Below, in pieces: positions 19,813 through 27,183 of a stretch of 64,000 nt of DNA. The notes beneath the pieces were generated by a model, which searched no databases, was not told the origin of the DNA, and worked only from the letters and a program-made list of their open reading frames with translations. Each line of letters begins with the position of its first letter. Position 1 is the stretch's first letter. The stretch lies in contig NZ_NTGE01000116.1 of the NCBI RefSeq assembly GCF_002291145.1, positions 24,388 through 88,387 on the forward strand, given 5' to 3'. This DNA comes from Streptomyces sp. SA15 (GTDB lineage: Bacteria; Actinomycetota; Actinomycetes; Streptomycetales; Streptomycetaceae). The translations under genes and the position numbers were made by a program.

Positions 19813-21068
19813 CACGAGACCTCTATGAGCTGGGCGAGATCCCCCCGCTGGGGGAGGTGCCCCGGCACATGTACGCGGCGCTGATCCGTCCGGAGCGATA
19901 CGGCCCGCCGCAGGACGCGATCAAGGTCGAGACCGTCGAAGTGCCGCCGGTGGGCCCCGGCCAGGTGCTGGTGCTGGTGATGGCGGCCGGCATCAACTAC
20001 AACGGCGTCTGGGCCAGTCTGGGCACACCCGTGGACGTGATCGCCGCCCGGCAGAAGCAGGGCGACCCGCACGGTTTCCACATCGCGGGCTCCGAAGGAT
20101 CGGGGGTGGTCTGGGCTACCGGCGAGGGCGCCACTCGGTTCCGCGTGGGCGAGCACGTCGTGTTCGGCGGGCTGAAATGGGACGAGCGGGCGGACGACAT
20201 CAGGCTCGGCACGGACCCGGCCGTCTCCCGCTCCCAGCGGGCCTGGGGATACGAACTCAACTTCGGCACTTTCGCCCAGTTCACCGTGGTCGACGAGTAC
20301 CAGCTGCACCCCAAGCCTGAACGGCTCACCTGGGAGGAGGCCGGCTGCTTCCTCGCCGGCGGCGCCACCGCGTACCGCCAGCTGTGCGGATGGCCGCCGC
20401 ACACGGTCCGGCCGGGCGACCCGGTCCTGGTGTGGGGCGGCTCGGGCAGCCTCGGTTCCATGGCGATCCAGATCGTCGATCTGCTCGGCGGCGTGCCCAT
20501 CGCGGTGGTGTCGGCCGAGGAGAAGGTCGAGCACTGCCTCCGGCTGGGTGCCCGAGGCGTGATCGACCGCACCCAGTTCGACCACTGGGGCAGGCTGCCG
20601 GACCACACCGACACCGCCGCGTACCACGACTGGCTCAGCGGTGTCCGTGCCTTTGGCCGCAGGATCTGGGACGTGCTCGGCGAGCGCCGGTCGCCCCGCA
20701 TCGTGCTCGAACATCCGGGCCAGGACACCCTGCCGACCTCGCTGTACGTCTGCGACAACGGCGGGATGGTGGTCACCTGCGCCGGGACCAGCGGCTACAA
20801 CGGCGACGTGGACCTGCGCTTCCTGTGGATGTTCCAGAAGCGCCTGCAAGGGTCGCACTGCGCCAACGCCCGGGAGTCCCGGGAGGTCACCAACCTGGTC
20901 GCGGCGGGCAGACTCGATCCCTGCCTCAGCCGCACGGCACCGTTCGACGACATCGCCGAACTTCACCGGCTCATGTACGAGAACGCCCATCCGCCCGGCA
21001 ACATGTCCGTGCTGGTGAACGCTCCCGAGCCGGGGATGACAGCCCTGCCCGGCGGGGTGGCGGCATGA
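19809..21068 (+). CDS. ccr: Crotonyl-CoA carboxylase/reductase (CCR) family
   Basis: The 419-residue zinc-free medium-chain dehydrogenase shows CCR hallmarks: an N-terminal GEIPPLGEVP segment, YNGVWA, HIAGSEGSGVVWA, the NADPH-binding GGSGSLGSMAIQ, and a C-terminal GSHCANARE region. CCR enzymes carboxylate and reduce 2-enoyl-CoAs to alkylmalonyl-CoAs such as ethylmalonyl-CoA. In an NRPS operon with no PKS visible in the window, the product may feed a PKS outside it or an unusual starter. I chose the ATG at 19809 because it overlaps the thioesterase stop; an in-frame ATG at 19803 is the alternative. Substrate length cannot be judged from sequence alone. Confidence 0.9.
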   Translation: MTRDLYELGEIPPLGEVPRHMYAALIRPERYGPPQDAIKVETVEVPPVGPGQVLVLVMAAGINYNGVWASLGTPVDVIAARQKQGDPHGFHIAGSEGSGVVWATGEGATRFRVGEHVVFGGLKWDERADDIRLGTDPAVSRSQRAWGYELNFGTFAQFTVVDEYQLHPKPERLTWEEAGCFLAGGATAYRQLCGWPPHTVRPGDPVLVWGGSGSLGSMAIQIVDLLGGVPIAVVSAEEKVEHCLRLGARGVIDRTQFDHWGRLPDHTDTAAYHDWLSGVRAFGRRIWDVLGERRSPRIVLEHPGQDTLPTSLYVCDNGGMVVTCAGTSGYNGDVDLRFLWMFQKRLQGSHCANARESREVTNLVAAGRLDPCLSRTAPFDDIAELHRLMYENAHPPGNMSVLVNAPEPGMTALPGGVAA

Positions 21069-22210
21069 CGGGCCCGCAGGACACGCCGTGGCTGCCGCTG
21101 CGGCAGCTGCGCGTCCTGGACCTGACACGGCTGCTGCCGGGCGGCTTCGCCAGTTCGCTGCTCGCGGACCTGGGGGCGGACGTCGTCAAGGTCGAGCCAC
21201 CTGGCGGAGACCCGCTCCGGCAGGTCATGCCCGAGACGTTCGCCGCGATCCACCGCAACAAGCGCTCGATGGTGCTCGACCTGGCCGAGCCTGAAGGAAA
21301 ACGGTCCTTCCTGGCCCTGGTGCCCCGGTTCGACGTGGTGATCGAGAGCCACCGGCCCGGTGTGCTGGACCGGCTCGGCCTCGGCTTCGACGCGCTGCGG
21401 CGTGCCAATCCACGTGTGGTGCTCTGCTCCCTGTCGGGCTTCGGCCAGACCGGCCCCTACTCCCGGCGTCCCGGTCACGATGTGAACTTCCTGGCCCTGT
21501 CCGGGTTCTTCGCCGTACCGCAACGGCCGGCCGGCACTGTGGACCGCCCCGGAGTGCGGGTCGCGGACCTCACGGGAGCGATGTACGCCGCTCTGTCGAT
21601 CACCGTGGCGGCGCAGCATGCCGCGACGACGGGCACCGGTCAGCATGTCGACGTGTCGCTGCACGAGGCGGCCGCGGCCTGGGCCGGACCGCTGGCCCTG
21701 CCTGCGCTCAATGTCGCCGCGGCCGACAGCCCAGTGGTCATCGGGGACAACGACGTGTTCACCACGCGCGACGGCCGACGCCTGTCACTCGTCCTCTTCG
21801 AGGACAAGTTCTGGCGTGCCTTCCGCGACCGGCTCGCCGGTGAGTTCCCCGCCCTGGCCACTGACGCCTACGACCGCCGGGCCGACCGGAACCGGCACAA
21901 GGAGGCCGTGTCCGTCCTCCTCGCCGCCGTCTTCGCCGACCGGGATCTGAAGTGGTGGATCGAGGTCCTCACCGAACTGGACCTGCCCTGGGCACCGGTT
22001 CACGAGACGGCGGCGGAGGTCGTCGACGACGAACACGTCCAGGCCCGGCAGCTGATCGCCGAGGTGCCGGGCGGACCGGAGGACCAGCAGTGGCACCAGG
22101 TCCGCTTCCCGGTGGTGTTCGGCGCCGGGCTCGACTCCTTCCGCACGCCCGCACCGGACCTCGGCGAGCACACCGCCGAGGTCCTCAAGGGCAACGGACC
22201 ACGCTCATGA
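21065..22210 (+). CDS. CaiB/BaiF-fold enzyme, likely alpha-methylacyl-CoA racemase type
   Basis: This 381-residue protein belongs to family III CoA-transferases. Near the N-terminus it has DLTRLLPGGFASSLLADLGADV and KVEPPGGDP, and then NPRVVLCSLSGFGQTGPY. The GHDVNFLALSG motif, the DLTGAM aspartate and the FEDKFW glutamate correspond to the His/Asp/Glu catalytic set of alpha-methylacyl-CoA racemases. I therefore favour epimerization of an alpha-branched acyl-CoA over CoA transfer. Paired with CCR, it could set the configuration of a branched acyl-CoA precursor. It is coupled at both ends by 4-base overlaps. Confidence 0.85.
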   Translation: MTGPQDTPWLPLRQLRVLDLTRLLPGGFASSLLADLGADVVKVEPPGGDPLRQVMPETFAAIHRNKRSMVLDLAEPEGKRSFLALVPRFDVVIESHRPGVLDRLGLGFDALRRANPRVVLCSLSGFGQTGPYSRRPGHDVNFLALSGFFAVPQRPAGTVDRPGVRVADLTGAMYAALSITVAAQHAATTGTGQHVDVSLHEAAAAWAGPLALPALNVAAADSPVVIGDNDVFTTRDGRRLSLVLFEDKFWRAFRDRLAGEFPALATDAYDRRADRNRHKEAVSVLLAAVFADRDLKWWIEVLTELDLPWAPVHETAAEVVDDEHVQARQLIAEVPGGPEDQQWHQVRFPVVFGAGLDSFRTPAPDLGEHTAEVLKGNGPRS

Positions 22211-23430
22211 CCGGAAAGGCCGCCATGTCCACCTTCGCACCCGAGGATCCACGGCTGGACGAGATCCTGTCGTCCGCCGACCGGGACACCCGGTACGACA
22301 CCCTGTCGGCGGGCCCGTCCGTGATGCGCGGACGCCACTTCGGCGGCGTCGAGCTCTGGCTCGTCACCGGATACGACGAGGTCGTCACGGTGCTCACCGA
22401 TTCTCGCTTCAGCAACGACCTCAGCCGGCAGGACAGCGTTCCCCTGCCCGGCGCGAACCTGCCGGAAGACCTGCGTACAGCCCTGACCTCGACCCTCGCC
22501 GCCTACGACCCGCCGGACCACACCCGACTGCGCAGACTGGTGTCCCACGCCTTCACCGCCCGTCGGACACAGCGACTCGGGCCACGTGTCGAGCAGATCG
22601 TGGACGACCTGCTCACGGGACTCGCCGATCACGTCGACGCCGACGGCACAGTGGATCTGATGGAGCACTTCGCCCATCAGCTCCCCGTCCTGGTCATCGG
22701 TGAACTGCTGGGAGTACCGTCCGCCGACCAGCAGCGGTGGCGCTCGTCGGCCGCGGGGCTCACCAGCGGCGACCCGGCGAGGGTCGTGGCGGACGCCCGG
22801 GAGCTGATCGCCTACATGACGGAGGCGATCGCCGTACGACGCGACGCGCGGTGGGACACGGACGACCTACTCACCGCGCTCGTCCGGGCCAGAGACGACG
22901 GCGACCGGCTCACCGAGGGAGAACTCGTCTCCATGGCGCTGAGCATTCTGATCGCCGGGCACCGCACGACCGCTCATCTCGTCAGGACCATGGCGGTACT
23001 GGTCCTGACGGGAGCCGTGCGGTGCTCTGACCCGGCCGGGATCCCCGCGCTCGTCGAGGAGATCCTGCGCCGTCACGGGCCCGCGGAGGTGGGCACCTTG
23101 CGCATCGCACGCGAGCCGGTCGAACTGGGCGGAGCGACCATCGCGCCGGGAGACCTCGTCCAAGTGGTCCTGGCAACCGGCAACCGCGATCACCGCCGGT
23201 TCACCGAACCGGGCGTCATCGACCCCGCCCGGCGGGACAACGCGCACTTGGCGTTCGGCCACGGAGTGCACTACTGCCTGGGAGCCGCGCTCGCCAGGAG
23301 CATGGCCCACGCGGCGCTGGCCGGACTGCTGCGCTCCGCGCTGGCCATGACGCCGACACGGAGTCCGGCCCTCATGATCACAGATCCGTCCTCGGCTGTG
23401 CTGTCCGTACGGCTGGGCCCGCCAGTGTGA
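22207..23430 (+). CDS. Cytochrome P450
   Basis: This soluble class I bacterial P450 has 407 residues. The heme motif is FGHGVHYCLG near residue 350, and the ExxR motif lies in EEILRR. The I-helix motif reads AGHRTT, so the usual acidic residue of the A-G-x-D/E-T-T oxygen-activation motif is replaced by Arg. Its position at the end of the NRPS operon suggests hydroxylation of a carrier-bound residue or of the released peptide. The ATG at 22207 overlaps the previous stop; a second ATG at 22225 has a good ribosome site (GGAAAGG) and may be the true start, giving 401 residues. Confidence 0.92.
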   Translation: MTGKAAMSTFAPEDPRLDEILSSADRDTRYDTLSAGPSVMRGRHFGGVELWLVTGYDEVVTVLTDSRFSNDLSRQDSVPLPGANLPEDLRTALTSTLAAYDPPDHTRLRRLVSHAFTARRTQRLGPRVEQIVDDLLTGLADHVDADGTVDLMEHFAHQLPVLVIGELLGVPSADQQRWRSSAAGLTSGDPARVVADARELIAYMTEAIAVRRDARWDTDDLLTALVRARDDGDRLTEGELVSMALSILIAGHRTTAHLVRTMAVLVLTGAVRCSDPAGIPALVEEILRRHGPAEVGTLRIAREPVELGGATIAPGDLVQVVLATGNRDHRRFTEPGVIDPARRDNAHLAFGHGVHYCLGAALARSMAHAALAGLLRSALAMTPTRSPALMITDPSSAVLSVRLGPPV

Positions 23431-23473
23431 CCGGGGTTCGACCACCCACTCACGAAAGATCCGCAAAGGACCC

Positions 23474-23487
23474 GAGGGAAATCCCTC
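23474..23487. promoter_or_regulatory. Palindrome in the P450-mbtH gap
   Basis: GAGGGA-AA-TCCCTC is a perfect inverted repeat in the 92-base gap before mbtH. It could be an operator or a small hairpin. No clear -35/-10 pair is visible. The ribosome site AAGGAG at 23512-23517 serves mbtH. Confidence 0.3.
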
Positions 23488-23522
23488 AGGAAATCCCCCT
23501 ACAGAAAGACCAAGGAGCAACC

Positions 23523-23732
23523 ATGACCAATCCGTTCGACGACGAGGACGGCTCGTTCTACGTCCTGGTCAACGACGAGGGCCAGCACTCCCTCTGGCCC
23601 ACTTTCGCGGACGTTCCGGAGGGCTGGACCGTCGCGCACGGCGAGGCGGACCGGCAGTCCTGCCTCGATTACGTCGAGGAGAACTGGACCGACATGCGTC
23701 CCAAGAGCCTGATCCGCGCCATGGGGGACTGA
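23523..23732 (+). CDS. mbtH: MbtH-like NRPS accessory protein
   Basis: This 69-residue protein carries the family signature NDEGQHSLWPTF followed by VPEGW, and the C-terminal block CLDYVEENWTDMRPKSL. MbtH-like proteins bind adenylation domains and are often required for their folding or activity. The start at 23523 is fixed by AAGGAG 6 bases upstream and by the typical MTNPFDDEDG N-terminus. The most likely partners are the A domains of the adjacent NRPS. Confidence 0.96.
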   Translation: MTNPFDDEDGSFYVLVNDEGQHSLWPTFADVPEGWTVAHGEADRQSCLDYVEENWTDMRPKSLIRAMGD

Positions 23733-23752
23733 TTCCTCACCGCCCTGACCGC

Positions 23753-23794
23753 GCATGCCGTTGCGTCGCCCGCCGCCCCGGCGCAACGGCATGC
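23753..23794 (+). terminator. Hairpin terminator after mbtH
   Basis: A perfect 13-bp stem (GCATGCCGTTGCG at 23753-23765 paired with 23782-23794) with a 16-base GC-rich loop starts 20 bases after the mbtH stop. It has no T-run, as is common in actinomycetes. It probably separates the NRPS-mbtH operon from panD-sbnA-sbnB. Confidence 0.65.
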
Positions 23795-23871
23795 CCGGCG
23801 GCAGCCACACGGGCGTGGATGCCGCACACGATGCCGACACGACCGGCCGAGATCCGAAACCGAGGCACCTC

Positions 23872-24279
23872 ATGCAGCGCACCTTGATGAACGGCAAGAT
23901 CCACCGTGCCACCGTGACCCAAGCCGACCTGCACTACGTCGGCTCGCTGACGATCGACTCCGACCTGATGAAGGCGGCGGACATCGTGGAGAACGAGAAG
24001 GTCCAGGTCGTCGACATCACCAACGGCGCCCGGCTGGAGACCTACGCGATCGCGGGCGAACCCGGCTCCGGCGTGATCGGCGTCAACGGTGCGGCCGCGC
24101 ACCTGGTGCTTCCCGGGGATCTGGTCATCATCATCACCTACACCCAGGTCCACGAGTCCGAACTGCACCGCCACCAGCCGAAGGTGGTGCACGTGGACGG
24201 TGCGAACAGGCAGGTCCATCAGGGGCACGACCCGGCCGAGCCGGTGCCCGGCGCACCTGCACAACTGCCGGGCCGGTAG
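23872..24279 (+). CDS. panD: Aspartate 1-decarboxylase (PanD)
   Basis: This 135-residue pyruvoyl enzyme decarboxylates L-aspartate to beta-alanine. The self-cleavage site Gly24-Ser25 is present (HYVGSLTID) with standard numbering when the start is at 23872, which supports that start. Lys9 and the IGVNGAAAHL region match the family. A copy inside a peptide cluster, away from panBC, suggests either beta-alanine as a building block or a boost of phosphopantetheine supply; the sequence cannot decide between these. Confidence 0.93.
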   Translation: MQRTLMNGKIHRATVTQADLHYVGSLTIDSDLMKAADIVENEKVQVVDITNGARLETYAIAGEPGSGVIGVNGAAAHLVLPGDLVIIITYTQVHESELHRHQPKVVHVDGANRQVHQGHDPAEPVPGAPAQLPGR

Positions 24280-24319
24280 TGGACGGGGAACTGGGGCCCG
24301 CGGCCCGAGGTGAACATCC

Positions 24320-25285
24320 ATGACCATCATCACGTCACCGCAAGAGCTGTTCGGCTCCGATCTGTATGTCGACCTGCGTCCGGTGCTGGGACGCGAGCTC
24401 TATGTGAAGTGCGAGGGGCTGAACTTCGGCGGCTCGATCAAGATGAAGGCGGCCGCCTCCATGGTCGCCGCGGCCGAACGTGTCGCCCTGATCACCGAGG
24501 ACACCGTGCTCATCGAATCCTCCTCCGGGAACCTCGGTGTGGCCCTCAGCGCCATCGCGGCGAGCAAGGGACTCAACTTCACCTGTGTCACGGACCGCCG
24601 GTGCAATCAGCTCACCGCCGCCACCATGCGGGCCCTGGGCACCACCGTTCTCGTGGTCGACGAGCCGCACCCCGAGGGCGGCTTCCTCAGAGCGCGGCTG
24701 GACCTGGTGCGCCGCCTGTGCACCGAGGACAGCCGCCATGTCTGGCTGAACCAGTACTCCAACGACGAGAACTGGAGAGCGCATTACGAGACGACCGCGC
24801 CCGAGATACTCAAACGCTTCCCCGACGTGGACGTCGTGTTCATCGGCGTGGGCACCTCCGGTACCGCGATGGGATGCGTGCGCTACTTCCGAGACGCGGG
24901 GAGCAGCGCCCAGGTCGTCGCGGTCGACGCCGTGGGGTCGGTGAGCTTCGGCGCCCCGGCGGCGCCCCGGCACATTCCGGGGCTGGGGGCGGGAGTGCGG
25001 CCGCCCATGCTCGATTCCAGTCTGTTCGACGATGTGGTCCATGTGCCGGAGAACGACGCCGTCCGCATGTGCCGCACCCTCTCCGCACGCGGAATGCTCT
25101 TCGGCGGTTCCACGGGAACCGTCGTCGGCGGGGCACACACCTGGCTCAACCGGCACGATGCCGGGCGCTCCCTGCAGTCGATCTGCATCTCACCCGACAT
25201 GGGCGAGCGCTACCTGGAGACGGTCTACAACGACGACTGGGTGGTCGACCACTTCGGCCCGCAGGCCCTTCAGCCGATCCTCTGA
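24320..25285 (+). CDS. sbnA: SbnA-like PLP-dependent 2,3-diaminopropionate synthase subunit
   Basis: The 321-residue fold-type II PLP enzyme resembles cysteine synthases. The PLP lysine is expected at K41 (GGSIKMK), the phosphate loop at SSSGNLG, and GVGTSGTAMG follows. The next gene encodes an SbnB-type dehydrogenase, which is the diagnostic pairing: SbnA condenses O-phosphoserine with glutamate to N-(carboxyaminoethyl)-glutamate, and SbnB oxidizes that to L-2,3-diaminopropionate and 2-oxoglutarate. The gap to sbnB is 21 bases, so one transcript is likely. Confidence 0.88.
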   Translation: MTIITSPQELFGSDLYVDLRPVLGRELYVKCEGLNFGGSIKMKAAASMVAAAERVALITEDTVLIESSSGNLGVALSAIAASKGLNFTCVTDRRCNQLTAATMRALGTTVLVVDEPHPEGGFLRARLDLVRRLCTEDSRHVWLNQYSNDENWRAHYETTAPEILKRFPDVDVVFIGVGTSGTAMGCVRYFRDAGSSAQVVAVDAVGSVSFGAPAAPRHIPGLGAGVRPPMLDSSLFDDVVHVPENDAVRMCRTLSARGMLFGGSTGTVVGGAHTWLNRHDAGRSLQSICISPDMGERYLETVYNDDWVVDHFGPQALQPIL

Positions 25286-25306
25286 CTCCTGGAAAGGAAA
25301 GTCCGC

Positions 25307-26308
25307 GTGTTCGACTTCGACCTGGTTCCCGGACCCGTGGTCAACGAGATCTTGAACAACAACCGGACCGGTGTCATGGCGCTCGTGCGGCAGACGTACC
25401 TTCAGCACGAGGCCGGCGAGTCGGTGAACCCCGACAGCTGCTTTCTCCGCTTCCCGGAAAAGCCGGATGCGCGGATCATCGCGCTGCCTGCGTTCCTCGG
25501 CGCGGATGTCCAACTCGCGGGTATCAAATGGATCTCGAGCTTCCCGGCCAATACCTGCAAGTCCATACCGCGTGCCTCGGCCGTGCTGATCCTCAACAAC
25601 TACGAGACCGGATATCCCATCGCCTGCATGGAGGCCGCGCAGATCAGCGCCGCACGGACGGCGGCCTCGGCTGCCGTGGCGGCACAGGCCCTGCGCCCCG
25701 GCGGGTACGAGGGAACCCGCATCGCGGTCGTCGGTGCCGGCGTCATCGCCCGCAATGTGTGCCGGTACCTGCGCGAGGCCGGCTGCCGCCCCGCCTCCTA
25801 CCTCGTGCACGACGTGGACGAGACGTCCGGGCAGGCCCTCGTCGGCCACCTGCGCAGCGCCCTGGGGGAGCGCGCCGAGTTCACCGACGACCTCGGTACA
25901 GCTCTGAAGGCCGACACGGTGATCTTCGCCACCACGGCGGGCCGTCCCTATGTCCACACCCACTTCGAGCCGGAGCAGGTCGTCCTCAACCTGTCGCTGC
26001 GTGACCTCGCCCCCGAGGTGATCCTGACGGCGTCCAACGTCTTCGACGACGTCGAGCACTGCATGAAGGCCGACACCTCGCCGCACCTGGCGGAGCAGGC
26101 GACAGGGGGGCGGGACTTCGTGACCGGCACGCTCGCCGGAGTCCTGACGGGCGCCGTGTCCGTGCCGCCGGACAGGCCGGTGATCTTCTCGCCGTTCGGG
26201 CTCGGCATCCTCGACCTCGCCGTCGGCGCGTTCGTCCACCGCCGCGCCCGCACGGCCGGCACGACCGTTGCCGTGCCGGACTTCTTCGCCGAGACCCGGC
26301 GGTGGTGA
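25307..26308 (+). CDS. sbnB: SbnB-like dehydrogenase of diaminopropionate synthesis
   Basis: This 333-residue protein belongs to the ornithine cyclodeaminase/mu-crystallin family. It has a substrate-binding half (GIKWISSFPANT) and a Rossmann nucleotide site (IAVVGAGVIARNVCRYL near residue 140). Together with the upstream SbnA it should release L-2,3-diaminopropionate. The start is GTG at 25307, preceded by GGAAAGGAAAG. It is the last intact gene of the peptide cluster. Confidence 0.88.
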   Translation: MFDFDLVPGPVVNEILNNNRTGVMALVRQTYLQHEAGESVNPDSCFLRFPEKPDARIIALPAFLGADVQLAGIKWISSFPANTCKSIPRASAVLILNNYETGYPIACMEAAQISAARTAASAAVAAQALRPGGYEGTRIAVVGAGVIARNVCRYLREAGCRPASYLVHDVDETSGQALVGHLRSALGERAEFTDDLGTALKADTVIFATTAGRPYVHTHFEPEQVVLNLSLRDLAPEVILTASNVFDDVEHCMKADTSPHLAEQATGGRDFVTGTLAGVLTGAVSVPPDRPVIFSPFGLGILDLAVGAFVHRRARTAGTTVAVPDFFAETRRW

Positions 26309-26412
26309 CGATCCTCCCCCGGTCCTGGTCATCCGGCGACGTCGGCCGCCCGGGAACGGGGGACAGCGGACCAACGGGACGATCATTCAGCCGGTATCGG
26401 GGCGGAGGATGT

Positions 26413-26787
26413 ATGGCTGCTGGGGCAGGGCCTTTACGCGTGCATGAGCTGTTCGAGGCGCAAGTGGTTCGGTCGCCGGACGCCGTCGCCGTGGTCCACG
26501 GCGAACAGCGGTGCCATTCGCCGGACGCCGCCGCCGTCAGCCTGCTCCAGTCAGCGGCCAAGGCGGGTGGGCCGGGTGCTCGGGTGCTGATCGTCGAGGC
26601 TGTGATGCCGGACGGCGACGAGCCGCACGTGGCCAAGACGATCGACCTCACCATGCTCGCCATGGGCTCCGGGAAGGAACGCACCCGGTCGGAGTACGAG
26701 TCGCTGCTGAACGCCGCCGGTATCAGCATCGACAGGGTCGTGTCGACGCCGACTCCCTACTCGATCATCGAAGCGACGATCGACTGA
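26413..26787 (+). pseudogene. Chimera of an NRPS A-domain start and an O-methyltransferase end
   Basis: A 124-codon frame opens at ATG 26413 after GGAGG-like bases. Residues about 7-32 (LRVHELFEAQVVRSPDAVAVVHGEQ) look like the first stretch of an adenylation domain. From about 26545 the frame reads ARVLIVEAVMPDGDEP, then TIDLTMLAMGSGKERT and a LLNAAGI-type ending, which is the C-terminal third of a SAM-dependent O-methyltransferase. The catalytic and most SAM-binding parts are missing. I read this as a fusion left by a deletion that removed the rest of an NRPS gene and most of a methyltransferase gene. Confidence 0.7.
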
Positions 26788-26832
26788 GACCGTGTTCCGG
26801 GCCCATGCCTTGGCCGCGTAGGCCGCGTGCGA

Positions 26833-26861
26833 GGTTCCCCTCTCCGTCGGCGAGGGGAACC
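26833..26861. terminator. Hairpin after the cluster end
   Basis: A perfect 10-bp stem (GGTTCCCCTC at 26833-26842 with 26852-26861) and 9-base loop lies about 45 bases after the chimeric frame. It could end transcription at the right border of the peptide cluster. Confidence 0.5.
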
Positions 26862-26901
26862 ACCGCCTGAACGGCTGCGGCCTTGAGGCGGATGATGGCG
26901 G

Positions 26902-26957
26902 CGAAGCTCCTTGCTCCGTACGGTAGTTGACACCATCGCAACGGGCAAGGAGCTTCG
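26902..26957. repeat. 13-bp inverted repeat with 30-bp spacer
   Basis: CGAAGCTCCTTGC (26902-26914) is repeated in perfect inverted form at 26945-26957. The spacer is too long for a strong terminator. It may be a vestigial transposon end pair or a recombination site. The remainder of 26788-27098 holds no gene I can recognise. Confidence 0.45.
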
Positions 26958-27100
26958 TGCGTCACGCTCAAGAGGACGAGTTCCATGTCGGCGCGTCCCA
27001 GGCCAACTGACCCCTGATCCCCTCAAGGGAGGTCATGGAGTACATGGAGCAGGCGTCAGCGGTCACCCTTGAGCATGATGGGCCGACGGAAACTCGCCTA

Positions 27101-27129
27101 GCGCTGTGACCGCGTAGGTTCGCCGGGTT
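27101..27129 (+). repeat. Left inverted repeat of IS630 element 1
   Basis: The inner part TAGGTTCGCCGGGTT is shared exactly with element 2 (ending at 47874). The tip begins directly after TA of CTAG (27098-27101). Confidence 0.8.
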
Positions 27130-27183
27130 AGCGGTTGGAGCGATTGGATGAGCGGTGACGTCCGTTCCACCGCTGGAGGCCCG

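Noticed and set aside
21065..22210. Assignment as a formyl- or carnitine-CoA transferase
   Set aside because: The GHDVNFLALSG, DLTGAM and FEDKFW motifs fit the racemase His/Asp/Glu set better. CoA transfer is kept as a less likely alternative.
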